Source of the DNA: Maritalea mobilis
Lineage (GTDB): Bacteria; Pseudomonadota; Alphaproteobacteria; Rhizobiales; Devosiaceae
DNA length: 64,000 bases
Assembly: GCF_004363175.1 (NCBI RefSeq)
Contig: NZ_SNYR01000001.1
Span: 124,001 to 188,000 of the forward strand
Direction: 5' to 3'
In this document: one piece after another, positions 53,625 through 62,468 of the stretch
How the letters are laid out: each line of letters starts with the position of its first letter
Numbering within the stretch: the first letter of the stretch is position 1
Position numbers and translations under genes: made by a program
Notes under the pieces: generated by a model
Databases searched by the model: none
What the model saw: the letters and a program-made list of their open reading frames with translations, nothing else
What the model was told of the DNA's origin: nothing

Positions 53625-54044
53625 TTACCATTCGCCCGTGTTGGCCATGCTCGCCCAAGGCTCTTTCGGTTCCAAATGGTCGCCTTCTTGCAGCAACTCA
53701 ATGGAAATATTGTCTGGCGAACGAACAAAGGCCATATGCCCGTCACGTGGGGGGCGGTTGATGGTATAGCCCATATCCATCAAATGCTGACAAAGCGCAT
53801 AAATATCTTCAACCCGATAGGCGAGATGGCCAAAATTGCGACCGCCATCATAGGTTTCAGGATCCCAGTTATAGGTCAATTCAACCTGCGCGCTCTCGTC
53901 GCCCGGGGCAGAAAGAAAGATCAGCGTGAAGCGACCTTTTTCATTTTCGATCCGGCGGTTCTCTTGCAAGCCCAGCCCTTCACAATAGAATTTTAGGCTG
54001 TCTTCAATGTTCGAAACGCGAACCATCGTGTGTAAATATCTCAT
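53625..54044 (-). CDS. gloA: Lactoylglutathione lyase (glyoxalase I)
   Basis: GloA converts the methylglyoxal-glutathione adduct to S-lactoylglutathione. The 139-residue protein has the four metal ligands: His5 (LHTMVRV), Glu55 (QVELTYNW), His73 (FGHLAYRV) and Glu116 (SIELLQE). The length is that of the nickel-type bacterial enzyme. It is divergent from the cold-shock gene across 253 bases without another gene. Confidence 0.93.
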   Translation of the reverse strand: MRYLHTMVRVSNIEDSLKFYCEGLGLQENRRIENEKGRFTLIFLSAPGDESAQVELTYNWDPETYDGGRNFGHLAYRVEDIYALCQHLMDMGYTINRPPRDGHMAFVRSPDNISIELLQEGDHLEPKEPWASMANTGEW

Positions 54045-54297
54045 AATTTGCCTTACATTTTGTGAGGTGAAAACCGACTAATTCATAAACGATTTGAGCA
54101 CAAAAACTGTTCCGGTGAAACAGGTCTGCAGCGATCATTGGTCAAAAAAGCTTGAACAATCAGTCGTTTGGTTGAATGGTTAATAAAATGCAATTAAACT
54201 CTTAACAAATCGCTTTGAATCGGACAAACTCGTTCAATTAGGAGTAATTGAGTAACCTAGCTGTGGCGGGCAGGTCAATTTAAGAGGACATGGCAAA

Positions 54298-54915
54298 ATG
54301 GGGGCCAAGAGCACACCGGATCTAAATTCCGATTTGGAATATGAGCGCGACCAAAGCAATCTAGACCGGGCGCGCAGCGACGCGGAAGATGGCTCGGTTG
54401 ATGTCATTGAAGTTTCGGGCACGATCAAATGGTTTGACGTGGCCAAAGGTTTTGGTTTCATCGTGCCAGATAATGGCATGCCCGATGTGCTTGTTCATGT
54501 GACATGTTTGCGCCGCGATGGTTATAAAACGGCCTATGAAGGCGCGCGCATCGTTTGCGAAGCGCTTGATCGCCCTGGTGGCCTACAGGCATTCCGCATC
54601 CTCTCCATGGACGAATCTACCGCAAAACATCCGTCTCAAATGCCCGCACCACGCACTCATGTCGTGGTGGAGCCGACTTCTCGGTTGGAACGTTTGGAAG
54701 TGAAATGGTTCAATCGCCTGCGTGGCTTTGGCTTTTTGTCAAAAGGCGAGGGGCATCCTGACATTTTTATTCACATGGAAACATTGCGCCGCTTCGGCCT
54801 GACAGAATTGCGCCCTGGCCAATTTGTATTGGCGCGCTATGGCGATGGCCCAAAAGGCCTGATGGTCGCAGAGATTCGTCCGGATGGATGGGGCGAGGCG
54901 CCTTCTTCTCATTAG
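54298..54915 (+). CDS. Double cold-shock-domain protein
   Basis: A 205-residue nucleic acid-binding protein with two cold-shock domains. The first is at about 38-105 ([29 protein letters not shown]), the second at about 131-197 ([34 protein letters not shown]). RNP1 (KGFGFI, RGFGFL) is kept in both; RNP2 is clearest in the second. An acidic N-terminal extension of ~35 residues precedes them. Such double CSD proteins are common in alphaproteobacteria and thought to bind RNA. ATG 54298 follows AGAGGA by nine bases. DUF192 is next in the operon. Confidence 0.9.
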   Translation: MGAKSTPDLNSDLEYERDQSNLDRARSDAEDGSVDVIEVSGTIKWFDVAKGFGFIVPDNGMPDVLVHVTCLRRDGYKTAYEGARIVCEALDRPGGLQAFRILSMDESTAKHPSQMPAPRTHVVVEPTSRLERLEVKWFNRLRGFGFLSKGEGHPDIFIHMETLRRFGLTELRPGQFVLARYGDGPKGLMVAEIRPDGWGEAPSSH

Positions 54916-54925
54916 ATTGGGCACA

Positions 54926-55387
54926 ATGATGCTGTTCAAAATGTTGCAACGCTCGGTAAAATTGCTGAGCGTTATTTTTTTGACCCTGTTCTTGGTTGGC
55001 TGTTTAGGTAACGACAATAAATTGGTGCTGCAAACAGAGCTGGGCGATATTCCCATTAAGGTGGAAGTTGCAGACACGCCAGAATTGCGGCGGCGCGGCC
55101 TAATGTTCCGCACCAAAATGCCGCGTGATGAGGGCATGTTGTTCGATTTTCAGGAAACGCGCGAAGTCGCCTTTTGGATGCGCAACACGTTCATTCCGCT
55201 TGATATGATTTTCATTGATGAGCGCGGCTATATTAAACACATCCACCAAAACGCCATCCCGCAAGACCCAACCAGCATTCCATCGCAACATCCGGTGCGC
55301 TTTGTGCTGGAAATCAATGGCGGCTTGTCAGCGCAATATGGGCTGAAGGTTGGTGATCAAGTGCGCCATCCGCGCATGAACAGCTAA
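54926..55387 (+). CDS. DUF192 lipoprotein
   Basis: A protein of about 153 residues with lipobox VGC (Cys after FLTLFLVG) and a DUF192 domain: RRRGLMFRTKMPRDEGMLFDF, FWMRNTFIPLDMIFID and FVLEINGG. The domain fold is known, but its role is not. It starts at tandem ATGs 54926/54929, 10 bases after the cold-shock gene, a linkage seen in other Rhizobiales. Confidence 0.85.
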   Translation: MMLFKMLQRSVKLLSVIFLTLFLVGCLGNDNKLVLQTELGDIPIKVEVADTPELRRRGLMFRTKMPRDEGMLFDFQETREVAFWMRNTFIPLDMIFIDERGYIKHIHQNAIPQDPTSIPSQHPVRFVLEINGGLSAQYGLKVGDQVRHPRMNS

Positions 55388-55396
55388 GCAAAAGCA

Positions 55397-56002
55397 ATGA
55401 ATTGGCTGCGCGGCAAAATCGATGCTGATCAATTGCGGCGAGGGGCAAAGTCCAAAAAGGCCTACAGCCTTTTGGCCGCAACCTCCTTTCTGGAAAGTGC
55501 GTTGCTGCCGCTTTCAGTGGACATAATTGCCCTGCCCATGATGGTTGGCTCGCCCAAAAGAGCATTCAAAGTTGCCCATGTGGCACTTCTGGCCTCATTG
55601 GCGGGCGGCTTGCTGGGTTATTTGATCGGCTTTGCCTTTCTCGAAACGCTGGGACAGTGGATCATTTCCACCTACCGCCTCGAGACCGCATTTCATGAAT
55701 TCCAACAGCAAGCTGCCGAAAATGTTTGGGCGGCGGTCACCGCAATTTTCCTTGGTGCCGTCACCCCGATTCCATTCAAACTCGTCTGCATTGGCGCCGG
55801 CGTGTTGAAAATCAATTTGGCGATATTTCTAGCTGCCGCATTTGCCGGGCGCGCATTGCGATTCTATGCCTTTGCGCTCGCCTTCAAACTGTTCGGCCCC
55901 TATGTGCGCACATGGGCGGAGCAGCATCTGAAATGGTTTGGGCTAATTGTGCTCGCGGTGACAATTCTGGGCTTTATTGCCGTTATTTATTGGCCCCACT
56001 GA
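55397..56002 (+). CDS. YqaA family (SNARE-associated/DedA-like) membrane protein
   Basis: A 201-residue membrane protein of the VTT/YqaA group: AATSFLESALLPLSVDIIALPMM, LGYLIGFAFLETLG, GAVTPIPFKLVCIGAGVLKIN and AGRALRFYAFALAF. The Pro-rich PIPFK and GRALRF motifs are characteristic. VTT proteins may move phospholipids or lipid carriers; this one is not characterised. It starts 9 bases after the DUF192 stop in the same operon. Confidence 0.87.
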   Translation: MNWLRGKIDADQLRRGAKSKKAYSLLAATSFLESALLPLSVDIIALPMMVGSPKRAFKVAHVALLASLAGGLLGYLIGFAFLETLGQWIISTYRLETAFHEFQQQAAENVWAAVTAIFLGAVTPIPFKLVCIGAGVLKINLAIFLAAAFAGRALRFYAFALAFKLFGPYVRTWAEQHLKWFGLIVLAVTILGFIAVIYWPH

Positions 56003-56064
56003 GCGGATTCGCCGCTTGACAGTTATGGCCTGCCAAACCATCAATGCGGGGCAAAGGGGATGTT

Positions 56065-56562
56065 ATGTCAGGTCAATCGTCAGATTTGCCCAAAATTTTG
56101 GTGCGCACTGTAGATGCTTTTGCACTGTCCGGTGGCATGATTCTGGCGCTCGTGGTGCTGGTCAATGTTTTGGCCACTGTAATGAACGCGCTTTCCATTG
56201 GCTTTGCAGGCGATTTTGAATTGACCGAAATGGGCGTTGCCATGGCCGCCTTCTGCTTTCTGCCCATGTGCCAGCGCGACGGTGCCCATGTCGCCGCCGA
56301 TATTTTTACCCAAAATCTGGGCGAAGTGCCGCGCCGCTTTTTAGAACAGGTTGCAACCCTTGTCTCACTCATCATCGCGATCATTCTGCTGTGGCGCATG
56401 AGCTATGGGTTCTGGGATCAATGGCGCTATGGCTATCAAACCGCCATTTTGCAATTGCCACATTGGCTGGCCTATATCCCGATTTTGCTGTCATTGGCGT
56501 TGTGGAGCCTTGTTGCGCTGCTGCAATTAGGCGCCAGACTAAAAGGAAACGCCCATGATTGA
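56065..56562 (+). CDS. TRAP transporter small membrane subunit (DctQ)
   Basis: A 165-residue protein with four helices: VDAFALSGGMILALVVLVNVLATVMN, FELTEMGVAMAAFCFLP, FLEQVATLVSLIIAIIL and YIPILLSLALWSLVAL. DGAHVAADIF is a DctQ signature. It is the small subunit of a TRAP carrier and overlaps dctM by 8 bases. GGGGA lies close before ATG 56065. No periplasmic binding protein gene is found in the window. Confidence 0.9.
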   Translation: MSGQSSDLPKILVRTVDAFALSGGMILALVVLVNVLATVMNALSIGFAGDFELTEMGVAMAAFCFLPMCQRDGAHVAADIFTQNLGEVPRRFLEQVATLVSLIIAIILLWRMSYGFWDQWRYGYQTAILQLPHWLAYIPILLSLALWSLVALLQLGARLKGNAHD

Positions 56563-57925
56563 GTGGTTCACCAGTGCATTCGGCTTGGGTCTTCTGGGCA
56601 CTTTCTTTTTGATTCTACTGATCATTCTGCGCATGCCGATCGCTTTCGCCATGATTCTGGTGGGCGGCATTGGTGTTACGCTGCTCAACGGCCCCGCGAT
56701 CTTTCTCGCCCAACTGAAAACCTTGGCTTACGGCCAATTCTCCATTTACGATTTGAGCGTGGTGCCAATGTTCCTGCTGATGGGGGCTTTGGCCACAAAA
56801 ATCGGCATGGGCCGAGATCTGTTTCAAGCCGCGCAAGCTTGGCTCGGCTGGCTGCGCGGCGGTGCTGCCATGTCCGCTGTGGCTGCCTGTGCAACCTTCG
56901 GTGCTGTGTGTGGCTCGTCACTCGCCACGGCCACCACAATGGGTAAGGTGGCGTTGCCAGAGTTGGAGCGGCTGAATTATTCAGGACGGTTAGCCACAGG
57001 CACCATCGCCGCTGGCGGGGTGTTGGGCATTTTGATTCCGCCTTCGGTGGTTTTGGTGATCTACGCCATTATCGTGGAAGCCAATATTGTCACCATGTTT
57101 ATGGCCGCTTTGGTGCCGGGCATAATTGCCGTACTGTTGTTTCTGGTCGCGATTGCTGTTGTGGTGCGCATATGGCCACACACAGCGCCGCAAACCACCA
57201 GCATGAGCAAATCCGAACGCAAAGGCGCAACGCGCGCCGTGCTGCCGGTTCTGTTGATTTTTGCTATCGTAATTGGCGGCATTTATGCCGGGTTTTACAA
57301 TCCAACCCCCGCCGCAGCCATCGGCGTGTTTCTCGTGGCGGCATATGGGCTGGTGCGCAAGCAACTCAATTGGCTTGATGGAAAGGCTGCCTTGTTCGAC
57401 ACCGCCCGCACCGCAGGCATGATCTATTTAATTCTGCTGGGCGCAGAAATGTTGAAAATTTTCATGTCGCGGGCAGGGGTGCCGCAAGCCGCGGCAAGCT
57501 GGGCCATCGAAAGCGGTTTGCCTGCTTTCACGATCTTGATCGTGCTGCTGCTCGCCCTGATCATTTTGGGCTGTCTTATGGATTCGCTGTCCATGATTCT
57601 GTTGGTGGTGCCGTTTTTCTGGCCTGTGCTGGTTGAAGTGAATGGCGGCCTGTATCAAGGCGCAGACGGCGCCGCATTCGGCATGAGCACAGAAGATTTA
57701 AAAATCTGGTTCGGCATCCTTGCGCTTATTGTCGTCGAGCTTGGACTCATCACGCCACCAGTGGGCATGAATGTATTTGTGATTTCCGGTTTGAGCAAAA
57801 ACACGCCCATGTCAGAAACCTATAAAGGCATTCTGCCATTCTTCACTGTAGAAATCTTGCGCGTCGCCCTGCTGCTGGCGCTGCCAGGGCTGGTGCTGTT
57901 CTTACCCAAGCTTTTGCAAGGCTAG
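56555..57925 (+). CDS. TRAP transporter large membrane subunit (DctM)
   Basis: A 456-residue protein with about twelve helices. LPELERLNYSGRLATGTIAAGGVLGILIPPSVVLVIYAI and LDSLSMILLVVPFFWP are DctM signatures; the C-terminal half has LITPPVGMNVFVISGL. It is a sodium-coupled carrier for organic acids or similar solutes. The usual binding protein (DctP or TAXI) is missing from the neighbourhood, so the substrate cannot be inferred. Confidence 0.93.
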   Translation: MIEWFTSAFGLGLLGTFFLILLIILRMPIAFAMILVGGIGVTLLNGPAIFLAQLKTLAYGQFSIYDLSVVPMFLLMGALATKIGMGRDLFQAAQAWLGWLRGGAAMSAVAACATFGAVCGSSLATATTMGKVALPELERLNYSGRLATGTIAAGGVLGILIPPSVVLVIYAIIVEANIVTMFMAALVPGIIAVLLFLVAIAVVVRIWPHTAPQTTSMSKSERKGATRAVLPVLLIFAIVIGGIYAGFYNPTPAAAIGVFLVAAYGLVRKQLNWLDGKAALFDTARTAGMIYLILLGAEMLKIFMSRAGVPQAAASWAIESGLPAFTILIVLLLALIILGCLMDSLSMILLVVPFFWPVLVEVNGGLYQGADGAAFGMSTEDLKIWFGILALIVVELGLITPPVGMNVFVISGLSKNTPMSETYKGILPFFTVEILRVALLLALPGLVLFLPKLLQG

Positions 57926-57971
57926 GGCGCTCGGCAAGCGAAAACACGCCCAGCGCCCCTTAAATCCGTTT

Positions 57972-58142
57972 CTAGCCGCCAACCATCGGCGCGAAATGGC
58001 TGCCGAGATAATAAGGCCACACCAAAAGCCCCAACAGGCCCTGAATAAAATTCAGATTCAAATAGCCAATTGTAAACAACCAACCAGCAAACCAAAGCAT
58101 CCCGGTGCCAGAATGCTGCGTGATATTGATTTTACGTTCCAT
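57972..58142 (-). CDS. Small hydrophobic protein, unknown function
   Basis: A 56-residue protein with one or two membrane segments: MERKINITQHSGTGMLWFAG followed by WLFTIGYLNLNFIQGLLGLLVWPYYLG. I have seen similar short proteins in proteobacterial genomes but know no function. GGGGAGA just before ATG 58142 is a strong ribosome site. It marks the last gene before the accessory stretch on its right. Confidence 0.65.
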   Translation of the reverse strand: MERKINITQHSGTGMLWFAGWLFTIGYLNLNFIQGLLGLLVWPYYLGSHFAPMVGG

Positions 58143-58396
58143 TTTCTCCCCCAGAGATAAGTACACTTAATCATGTGGGGAAAATTGAACTGATTTCAAT
58201 GGGAGAGGTGGAGGAGGTGGTACGAGCTTATTAGACGGATATATGGCTGTATCTTCCGCTTATAGGTCGTGGATGATGCCGTACAGTTCTACAAAGAATG
58301 TGATCAATGGCAGCTCTGCGGACATTTCGGTCGTTCATTATGATACTCGAATTGGCCAATCGGGCCGTCTCTGGCTATTGCAAGGTTTTGGCAGTG

Positions 58397-59110
58397 TTAG
58401 ACAGGCCAAAGCACTTCTGCATCTTTAGCGGGCTTCTTGAAGTCCTTCAGATCTCGTTTGGCGCTATCGGTAACACAGGTCTGGTAGAGGCTTAGTCTTT
58501 TCTTGTCGCCCCATTCCGTAGCGCGCGCTGCAAAGCCGCTTCTCTCGCCATGCCTTTCCCAAGTGATGACCTTAACTTGCTGTCCGTCAGGCAGCGTTTT
58601 AAGCATTCGTTCAAAGGTCAGAAGCGTGTCTGACCGACGCTTCCGTGCGTCAAGGTAGTGATAGTGATACCCCCATTGCCCATGAATTTCCCTCTTAAGA
58701 AATTTCTTGAGACCAGGGATTTTCACGAATAGTGCGATTACGTTTTCGGGTAGACCGGGAGCCACGACGAAACGAGAAATAGGCTCAAGGTTTCCCCGCA
58801 GGAAGGGTATGAGCGGCTCGCGAATTTCTTCTGCGCCCAATGACCAGTGACCATCACGTACGGCTGAGAAGTCCTTTTGCCCTGCCCTTAAATCAAGATC
58901 AGATTGCTCCATGGCGTCCTGCACGTAGATGACCTGGTTGTCGATTTCGCGCAAAAGTCCTCGAACTTCTTCTTCGGAGTTTTCTTGGGTATAGTTTTCC
59001 CATCTTGCGTTGCGGATTGCTTGCAGCATTTTGCGCTTCGAGACAATATCGTCAATGCATTTCCTGACTTTGTCTCGTTCGACAAATTCTATAAGTGGAT
59101 CTTTTTGCAT
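58397..59110 (-). CDS. Unknown protein in accessory islet
   Basis: A soluble, highly charged protein of about 237 residues that I do not recognise. The N-terminal ~90 residues are helical with many Glu and Arg. The rest has GQWGYHYHYLDARKRRSDTLL and VITWERHGERSGFAARATEW, rich in aromatic and His residues that could form a site. ATG 59110 is taken as start; an in-frame TTG at 59134 adds eight residues and has no ribosome site either. Base composition looks lower in GC than the flanks. It is divergent from the nuclease-like gene. Confidence 0.6.
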   Translation of the reverse strand: MQKDPLIEFVERDKVRKCIDDIVSKRKMLQAIRNARWENYTQENSEEEVRGLLREIDNQVIYVQDAMEQSDLDLRAGQKDFSAVRDGHWSLGAEEIREPLIPFLRGNLEPISRFVVAPGLPENVIALFVKIPGLKKFLKREIHGQWGYHYHYLDARKRRSDTLLTFERMLKTLPDGQQVKVITWERHGERSGFAARATEWGDKKRLSLYQTCVTDSAKRDLKDFKKPAKDAEVLWPV

Positions 59111-59481
59111 AAAGTTGAAGTCAATCTCGCTCAATTATCATAGGCAAAGTGAGGTTTCGGAATATTCCTACTAAAATATATAGCTTCTACTCGATTCATT
59201 CCACATGCCGCCAGCATATTTTGGCCTGCAGAACGGTCAGAGCCGCAGAGATTCGATAAGCGGCTTGGTCAGTAAACCAATGCCATCGACCGAAATTACA
59301 GCACTATGGACGACTGGCCGCTCCGCGGACAAAGATACCGTTTGTTGCCGACTTACACATGCGCTATTCTGCACAGAATTTTCCGTCGAGAAGTCGAAAT
59401 TAACGTTTTAAGAACACTACATTTAAGCTGGCTTTGATGAGGCGCATCCCTCATTTGGCGCATTAATCGAGTAAATATTTC
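59111..59481. other. Non-coding interval between divergent accessory genes
   Basis: 371 bases without a convincing gene. A 68-codon frame at 59205-59411 has no ribosome site and no recognisable domain. The stretch CCGCGGACAAAGATACCG near 59330 shares GCGGACA with the gaps at 61566 and 62352. The left part is AT-rich and probably holds the two promoters of the flanking divergent genes. Confidence 0.5.
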
Positions 59482-61437
59482 ATGCTGGACACCAACGACA
59501 TAGATACATTTGTCGCACTCTTTATAAAAGCAGAAATTGGCAACGCTAGTGAAATTACAAAAATAGCAAAAACGCTGCACACCGAGTCGAATGATGGACT
59601 AGACGCCGCCGAGTTTTGGAGACTTGCCCAATCAATGCAGATAGCAGCTCACTTGGGGGAGGTTGCACAAGAAGAAGCAAACGTTGCTACCATAATCGCC
59701 GATAACCTAGAAAGCGGAGTTTGCCACCCGTTTTCGCAGGATCAAGCATGGCTAGATGCGATCTCCATTGCAAAAGCGATAAACGGCCGCTCACCAAGAC
59801 CTAGGATACCCGAACGTACAATTGGAGTGGCAGCATCCTGCGCCAGATTGAAGAAAAACGGTCGATCCATCTCGGTCAACGCATTCGGTCCATCTTGGGA
59901 TCAACAGTCACTTAAAGACGCGTGTAGGGAAATAGATAGTTTAGCGCAGCTGATTGGGGGTGAAGTAATCATCAAACAACTTGGTTACGCCAAAGATAAG
60001 ACTAATCAAATCTACGACGAGTTGTGGTTGTTCGGCGAGACTGGCCTTGGTGTACTTGAAATGAAAGAACCCTCATTGCCGGAGGGTTGGTTGTTAGCGT
60101 TGGCGGCCAAGCATATGGGTCAAGCAAATATTGCGCGCAAACCTGAGAAATGTTGGCAATCTTTAAGAACCAAGATGAGCGATGTGGCATCGACTTTCGA
60201 CTGCGAGCGTTACAGTCAATTCGAACAATTAGACATCCATCCGGCTGACTTTTTTAGATCGGTGCAAAGCGCACTACTTTGGAAGGAGCTTTTTACTGCA
60301 GCGCAAGCTCCGAGTAGGGCCTTACCCTATATTCGCGACGCATTTAACAAACTTCTCGTGCTTGACAAACACGCAGACTTCTTGGCGTTGCTTAAACTAC
60401 TGTGGTCAGAGTTCGATGCCCTTTCGAGACAAACCGTATACGGCGGCAGTCTAAGCATGACGGTAGTTGAGGCCAATCGGGACTTTCCAAACCTTATGGA
60501 ACATTCGTATGCAAGAAATGGTGACATTAACCGCAACTACATTGTGCCATTTGACGAATGTGCGACAAATGATGGCAGATTCGTTCTGTTTCAAGGACCA
60601 ACTGAAAAGGTCCTTGTGAGACCCACCTCAATCACAAACTCAGCATTTCTAGAAACTGTCTTTCGCCTTATGTGGAGACTCTTGAAGAAAGACGCAGAAA
60701 AGCTCAGCGGAGGTGTCGTCGAGTTTGCGTTAAAGCTAGCTTGCACCAACAAAGCAGATAAGCTGCTTTCTTGCGAAAAGTACACCGTCGGAAAAGAAAC
60801 ATTTGAAATGGATATTGCTGCACGATCGCAGTCAAATGTTACGTTGATCGAAGCGAAGTCCAAGTCATTGACTGATCAGTCTCGGAGTGGAGACATGTTT
60901 TCATTTCTATCTGACTTGTCCAAAAGCTATTTCCCGATGATGACTCAGTTGGCGAGGCATGAAAAGCACCTAAAAGCGGGCCTAACCGCACTTGCTTCCA
61001 TCGGAGATCCAATTGGCGAATTGAAAATTGAGAAAATTGCTGTTTCACCACTTTCATATGGTCCTGTCGGCGATAAAATTCTCGCGAGCGCGATTCATCG
61101 ATCGCTTGTAAACTACAATTTGGTGTCTATTGAAGATGATCCCCAAAAGGCGAAGATCATTTCTGATTTCAACAACGCCTATAAGGATTCAATCAACGAG
61201 ATCAAAACTGTTGCACCCAAACAGGATGACCGAGTTGAATTTCACGCCTACTTTCTTCACACCAATTGGGTCGACTTAGGACAGATGTTGTATGCTCTAG
61301 ACCGAGCAAACAGCGTTGCGGATGCTCTGGGACCAATGCGACACATTAGCTTTATGTCCAGAGACTTTTGGACCGAAGTGGCCTACAGCGACAAACAGAC
61401 ACTTTTATCGGGACGCTGGAAGTCACTAGAAGAATGA
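59482..61437 (+). CDS. Large protein with PD-(D/E)XK nuclease-like motif
   Basis: A 651-residue soluble protein of no family I can name. The N-terminal ~110 residues are helical (FWRLAQSMQIAAHLGEVAQEE). A middle domain includes IGGEVIIKQLGYAKD and LFGETGLGVLEMKEP. In the C-terminal third FEMDIAARSQSNVTLIEAKS has Asp444 and Glu457-Ala-Lys459 at the spacing of the PD-(D/E)XK fold. A preceding helix (GGVVEFALKLAC) fits as well. Codon use and lower GC suggest it was acquired. The ATG has only a weak ribosome site. Nuclease activity is inferred. Confidence 0.7.
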   Translation: MLDTNDIDTFVALFIKAEIGNASEITKIAKTLHTESNDGLDAAEFWRLAQSMQIAAHLGEVAQEEANVATIIADNLESGVCHPFSQDQAWLDAISIAKAINGRSPRPRIPERTIGVAASCARLKKNGRSISVNAFGPSWDQQSLKDACREIDSLAQLIGGEVIIKQLGYAKDKTNQIYDELWLFGETGLGVLEMKEPSLPEGWLLALAAKHMGQANIARKPEKCWQSLRTKMSDVASTFDCERYSQFEQLDIHPADFFRSVQSALLWKELFTAAQAPSRALPYIRDAFNKLLVLDKHADFLALLKLLWSEFDALSRQTVYGGSLSMTVVEANRDFPNLMEHSYARNGDINRNYIVPFDECATNDGRFVLFQGPTEKVLVRPTSITNSAFLETVFRLMWRLLKKDAEKLSGGVVEFALKLACTNKADKLLSCEKYTVGKETFEMDIAARSQSNVTLIEAKSKSLTDQSRSGDMFSFLSDLSKSYFPMMTQLARHEKHLKAGLTALASIGDPIGELKIEKIAVSPLSYGPVGDKILASAIHRSLVNYNLVSIEDDPQKAKIISDFNNAYKDSINEIKTVAPKQDDRVEFHAYFLHTNWVDLGQMLYALDRANSVADALGPMRHISFMSRDFWTEVAYSDKQTLLSGRWKSLEE

Positions 61438-61563
61438 TCTACTATACAATTGCTGTGACAACAATTCGCTCACATCTCATAAACTGCGACTGTTTCAGAA
61501 TGAATCTCCAAGTGTAGCCCAAATTATTGAAGGACCGAGAAGGGCTCACAACTGTCGTCGGCA

Positions 61564-61609
61564 ATGCGGACAAACCGTATGGCGACTGAAACTAGGACAA
61601 TGTCCGCAT
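61564..61609. repeat. 9-bp inverted repeat between convergent accessory genes
   Basis: ATGCGGACA (61564-61572) and TGTCCGCAT (61601-61609) are exact complements around 28 bases. No T run is present on either side. It lies between the stop of the nuclease-like gene (61437) and the stop of the HEPN gene (61618). Confidence 0.5.
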
Positions 61610-61617
61610 ATTTCCAT

Positions 61618-62205
61618 TTAGCCCGCGAATTGATTTGTCAAAGAATACTGCGTTGGCTGACCAGCATAGTATTCCTCATTCAATCTGTTTAGCTCATCAA
61701 AGGCTGCCTCAAATATTTCGAACATCTGAGATTCTGTAAATTCTACTTTGTCACCGACCTCAATCATGTTCAGTAGTTTCGTTTTGGTGTCCAATCTACC
61801 CCCAGCATGAAGAATTGCCTGTCGGTATTTGTTGATATCAAAGAAATAGTCACTCATGATTTCGTTTTTGTGTTCTTTACTGCACTCTTTCGCAATAATC
61901 GCTCTGTACTTATCCTCCCAAAGGCTGCAAATGTGGGCCACCATCATTCCCCTGTGATATTTTTGAAGAATCCCGTCCTTTTTTGAACGCAAAAGCATTT
62001 CCTGAATTGTTTGTGAGTGATGATACTTTGCACCTTTATTGTTTGGGTCTTCCCTTCCAAAATAGGTTACATTTAGGGGTGTCGATTTTCCGTTCCTCAG
62101 CTGTAAACGTATGTTTTGATTACCCTGAAAGATGGCATAGTCAGTTTCAACAATTGTGCCCACTGCGTCTCTCAGCTCTTGTGCGAAGCTATCTAATGCG
62201 CTCAA
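61618..62205 (-). CDS. HEPN-domain-like protein
   Basis: A 195-residue helical protein. DINKYRQAILHAGGRLDTK contains Arg128 and His133 in the R-x4-H arrangement of HEPN RNases, with the surrounding pattern R-Q-A-I-x-H typical of the family. LWEDKYRAIIAKECSK and the C-terminal MFEIFEAAFDELNRLNEEY helix complete the bundle. HEPN proteins often act as RNA-cutting toxins in defence or toxin-antitoxin systems. No antitoxin gene adjoins it. TTG 62205 starts it, with AAGGAG eight bases upstream. The gene converges with the nuclease-like gene. Confidence 0.72.
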   Translation of the reverse strand: MSALDSFAQELRDAVGTIVETDYAIFQGNQNIRLQLRNGKSTPLNVTYFGREDPNNKGAKYHHSQTIQEMLLRSKKDGILQKYHRGMMVAHICSLWEDKYRAIIAKECSKEHKNEIMSDYFFDINKYRQAILHAGGRLDTKTKLLNMIEVGDKVEFTESQMFEIFEAAFDELNRLNEEYYAGQPTQYSLTNQFAG

Positions 62206-62468
62206 TCTTTGAACTCCTTACATCCAAACTGTAGCCAGTTTACAAAGCAAAAAGGCAACTGCCTACTAAAAAACAATGCGGGAAATGTGGGCAAAAGATG
62301 GGATTTTGCGTCCGACCCGTTTCACGATCGAATGTCTAGGTTGGGCTCAAAGCGGACATTTAAACGCAGGAGCTAAATGGGCTGGCCACGGCGAGCAAAA
62401 ACGCATTGTGTTTCAATAGAATTGTTTTTAGGGGTTAGCAATTGCAAGCCTCTAAAACCCATAGGTTG

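Noticed and set aside
58243-58428. Short open frames right of the small membrane gene
   Set aside because: They overlap the 3' end of the unknown accessory gene on the other strand and lack starts with ribosome sites.
59205-59411. 68-codon open frame in the divergent islet gap
   Set aside because: It has no ribosome site, no recognisable motif and an unlikely composition; reported as non-coding instead.
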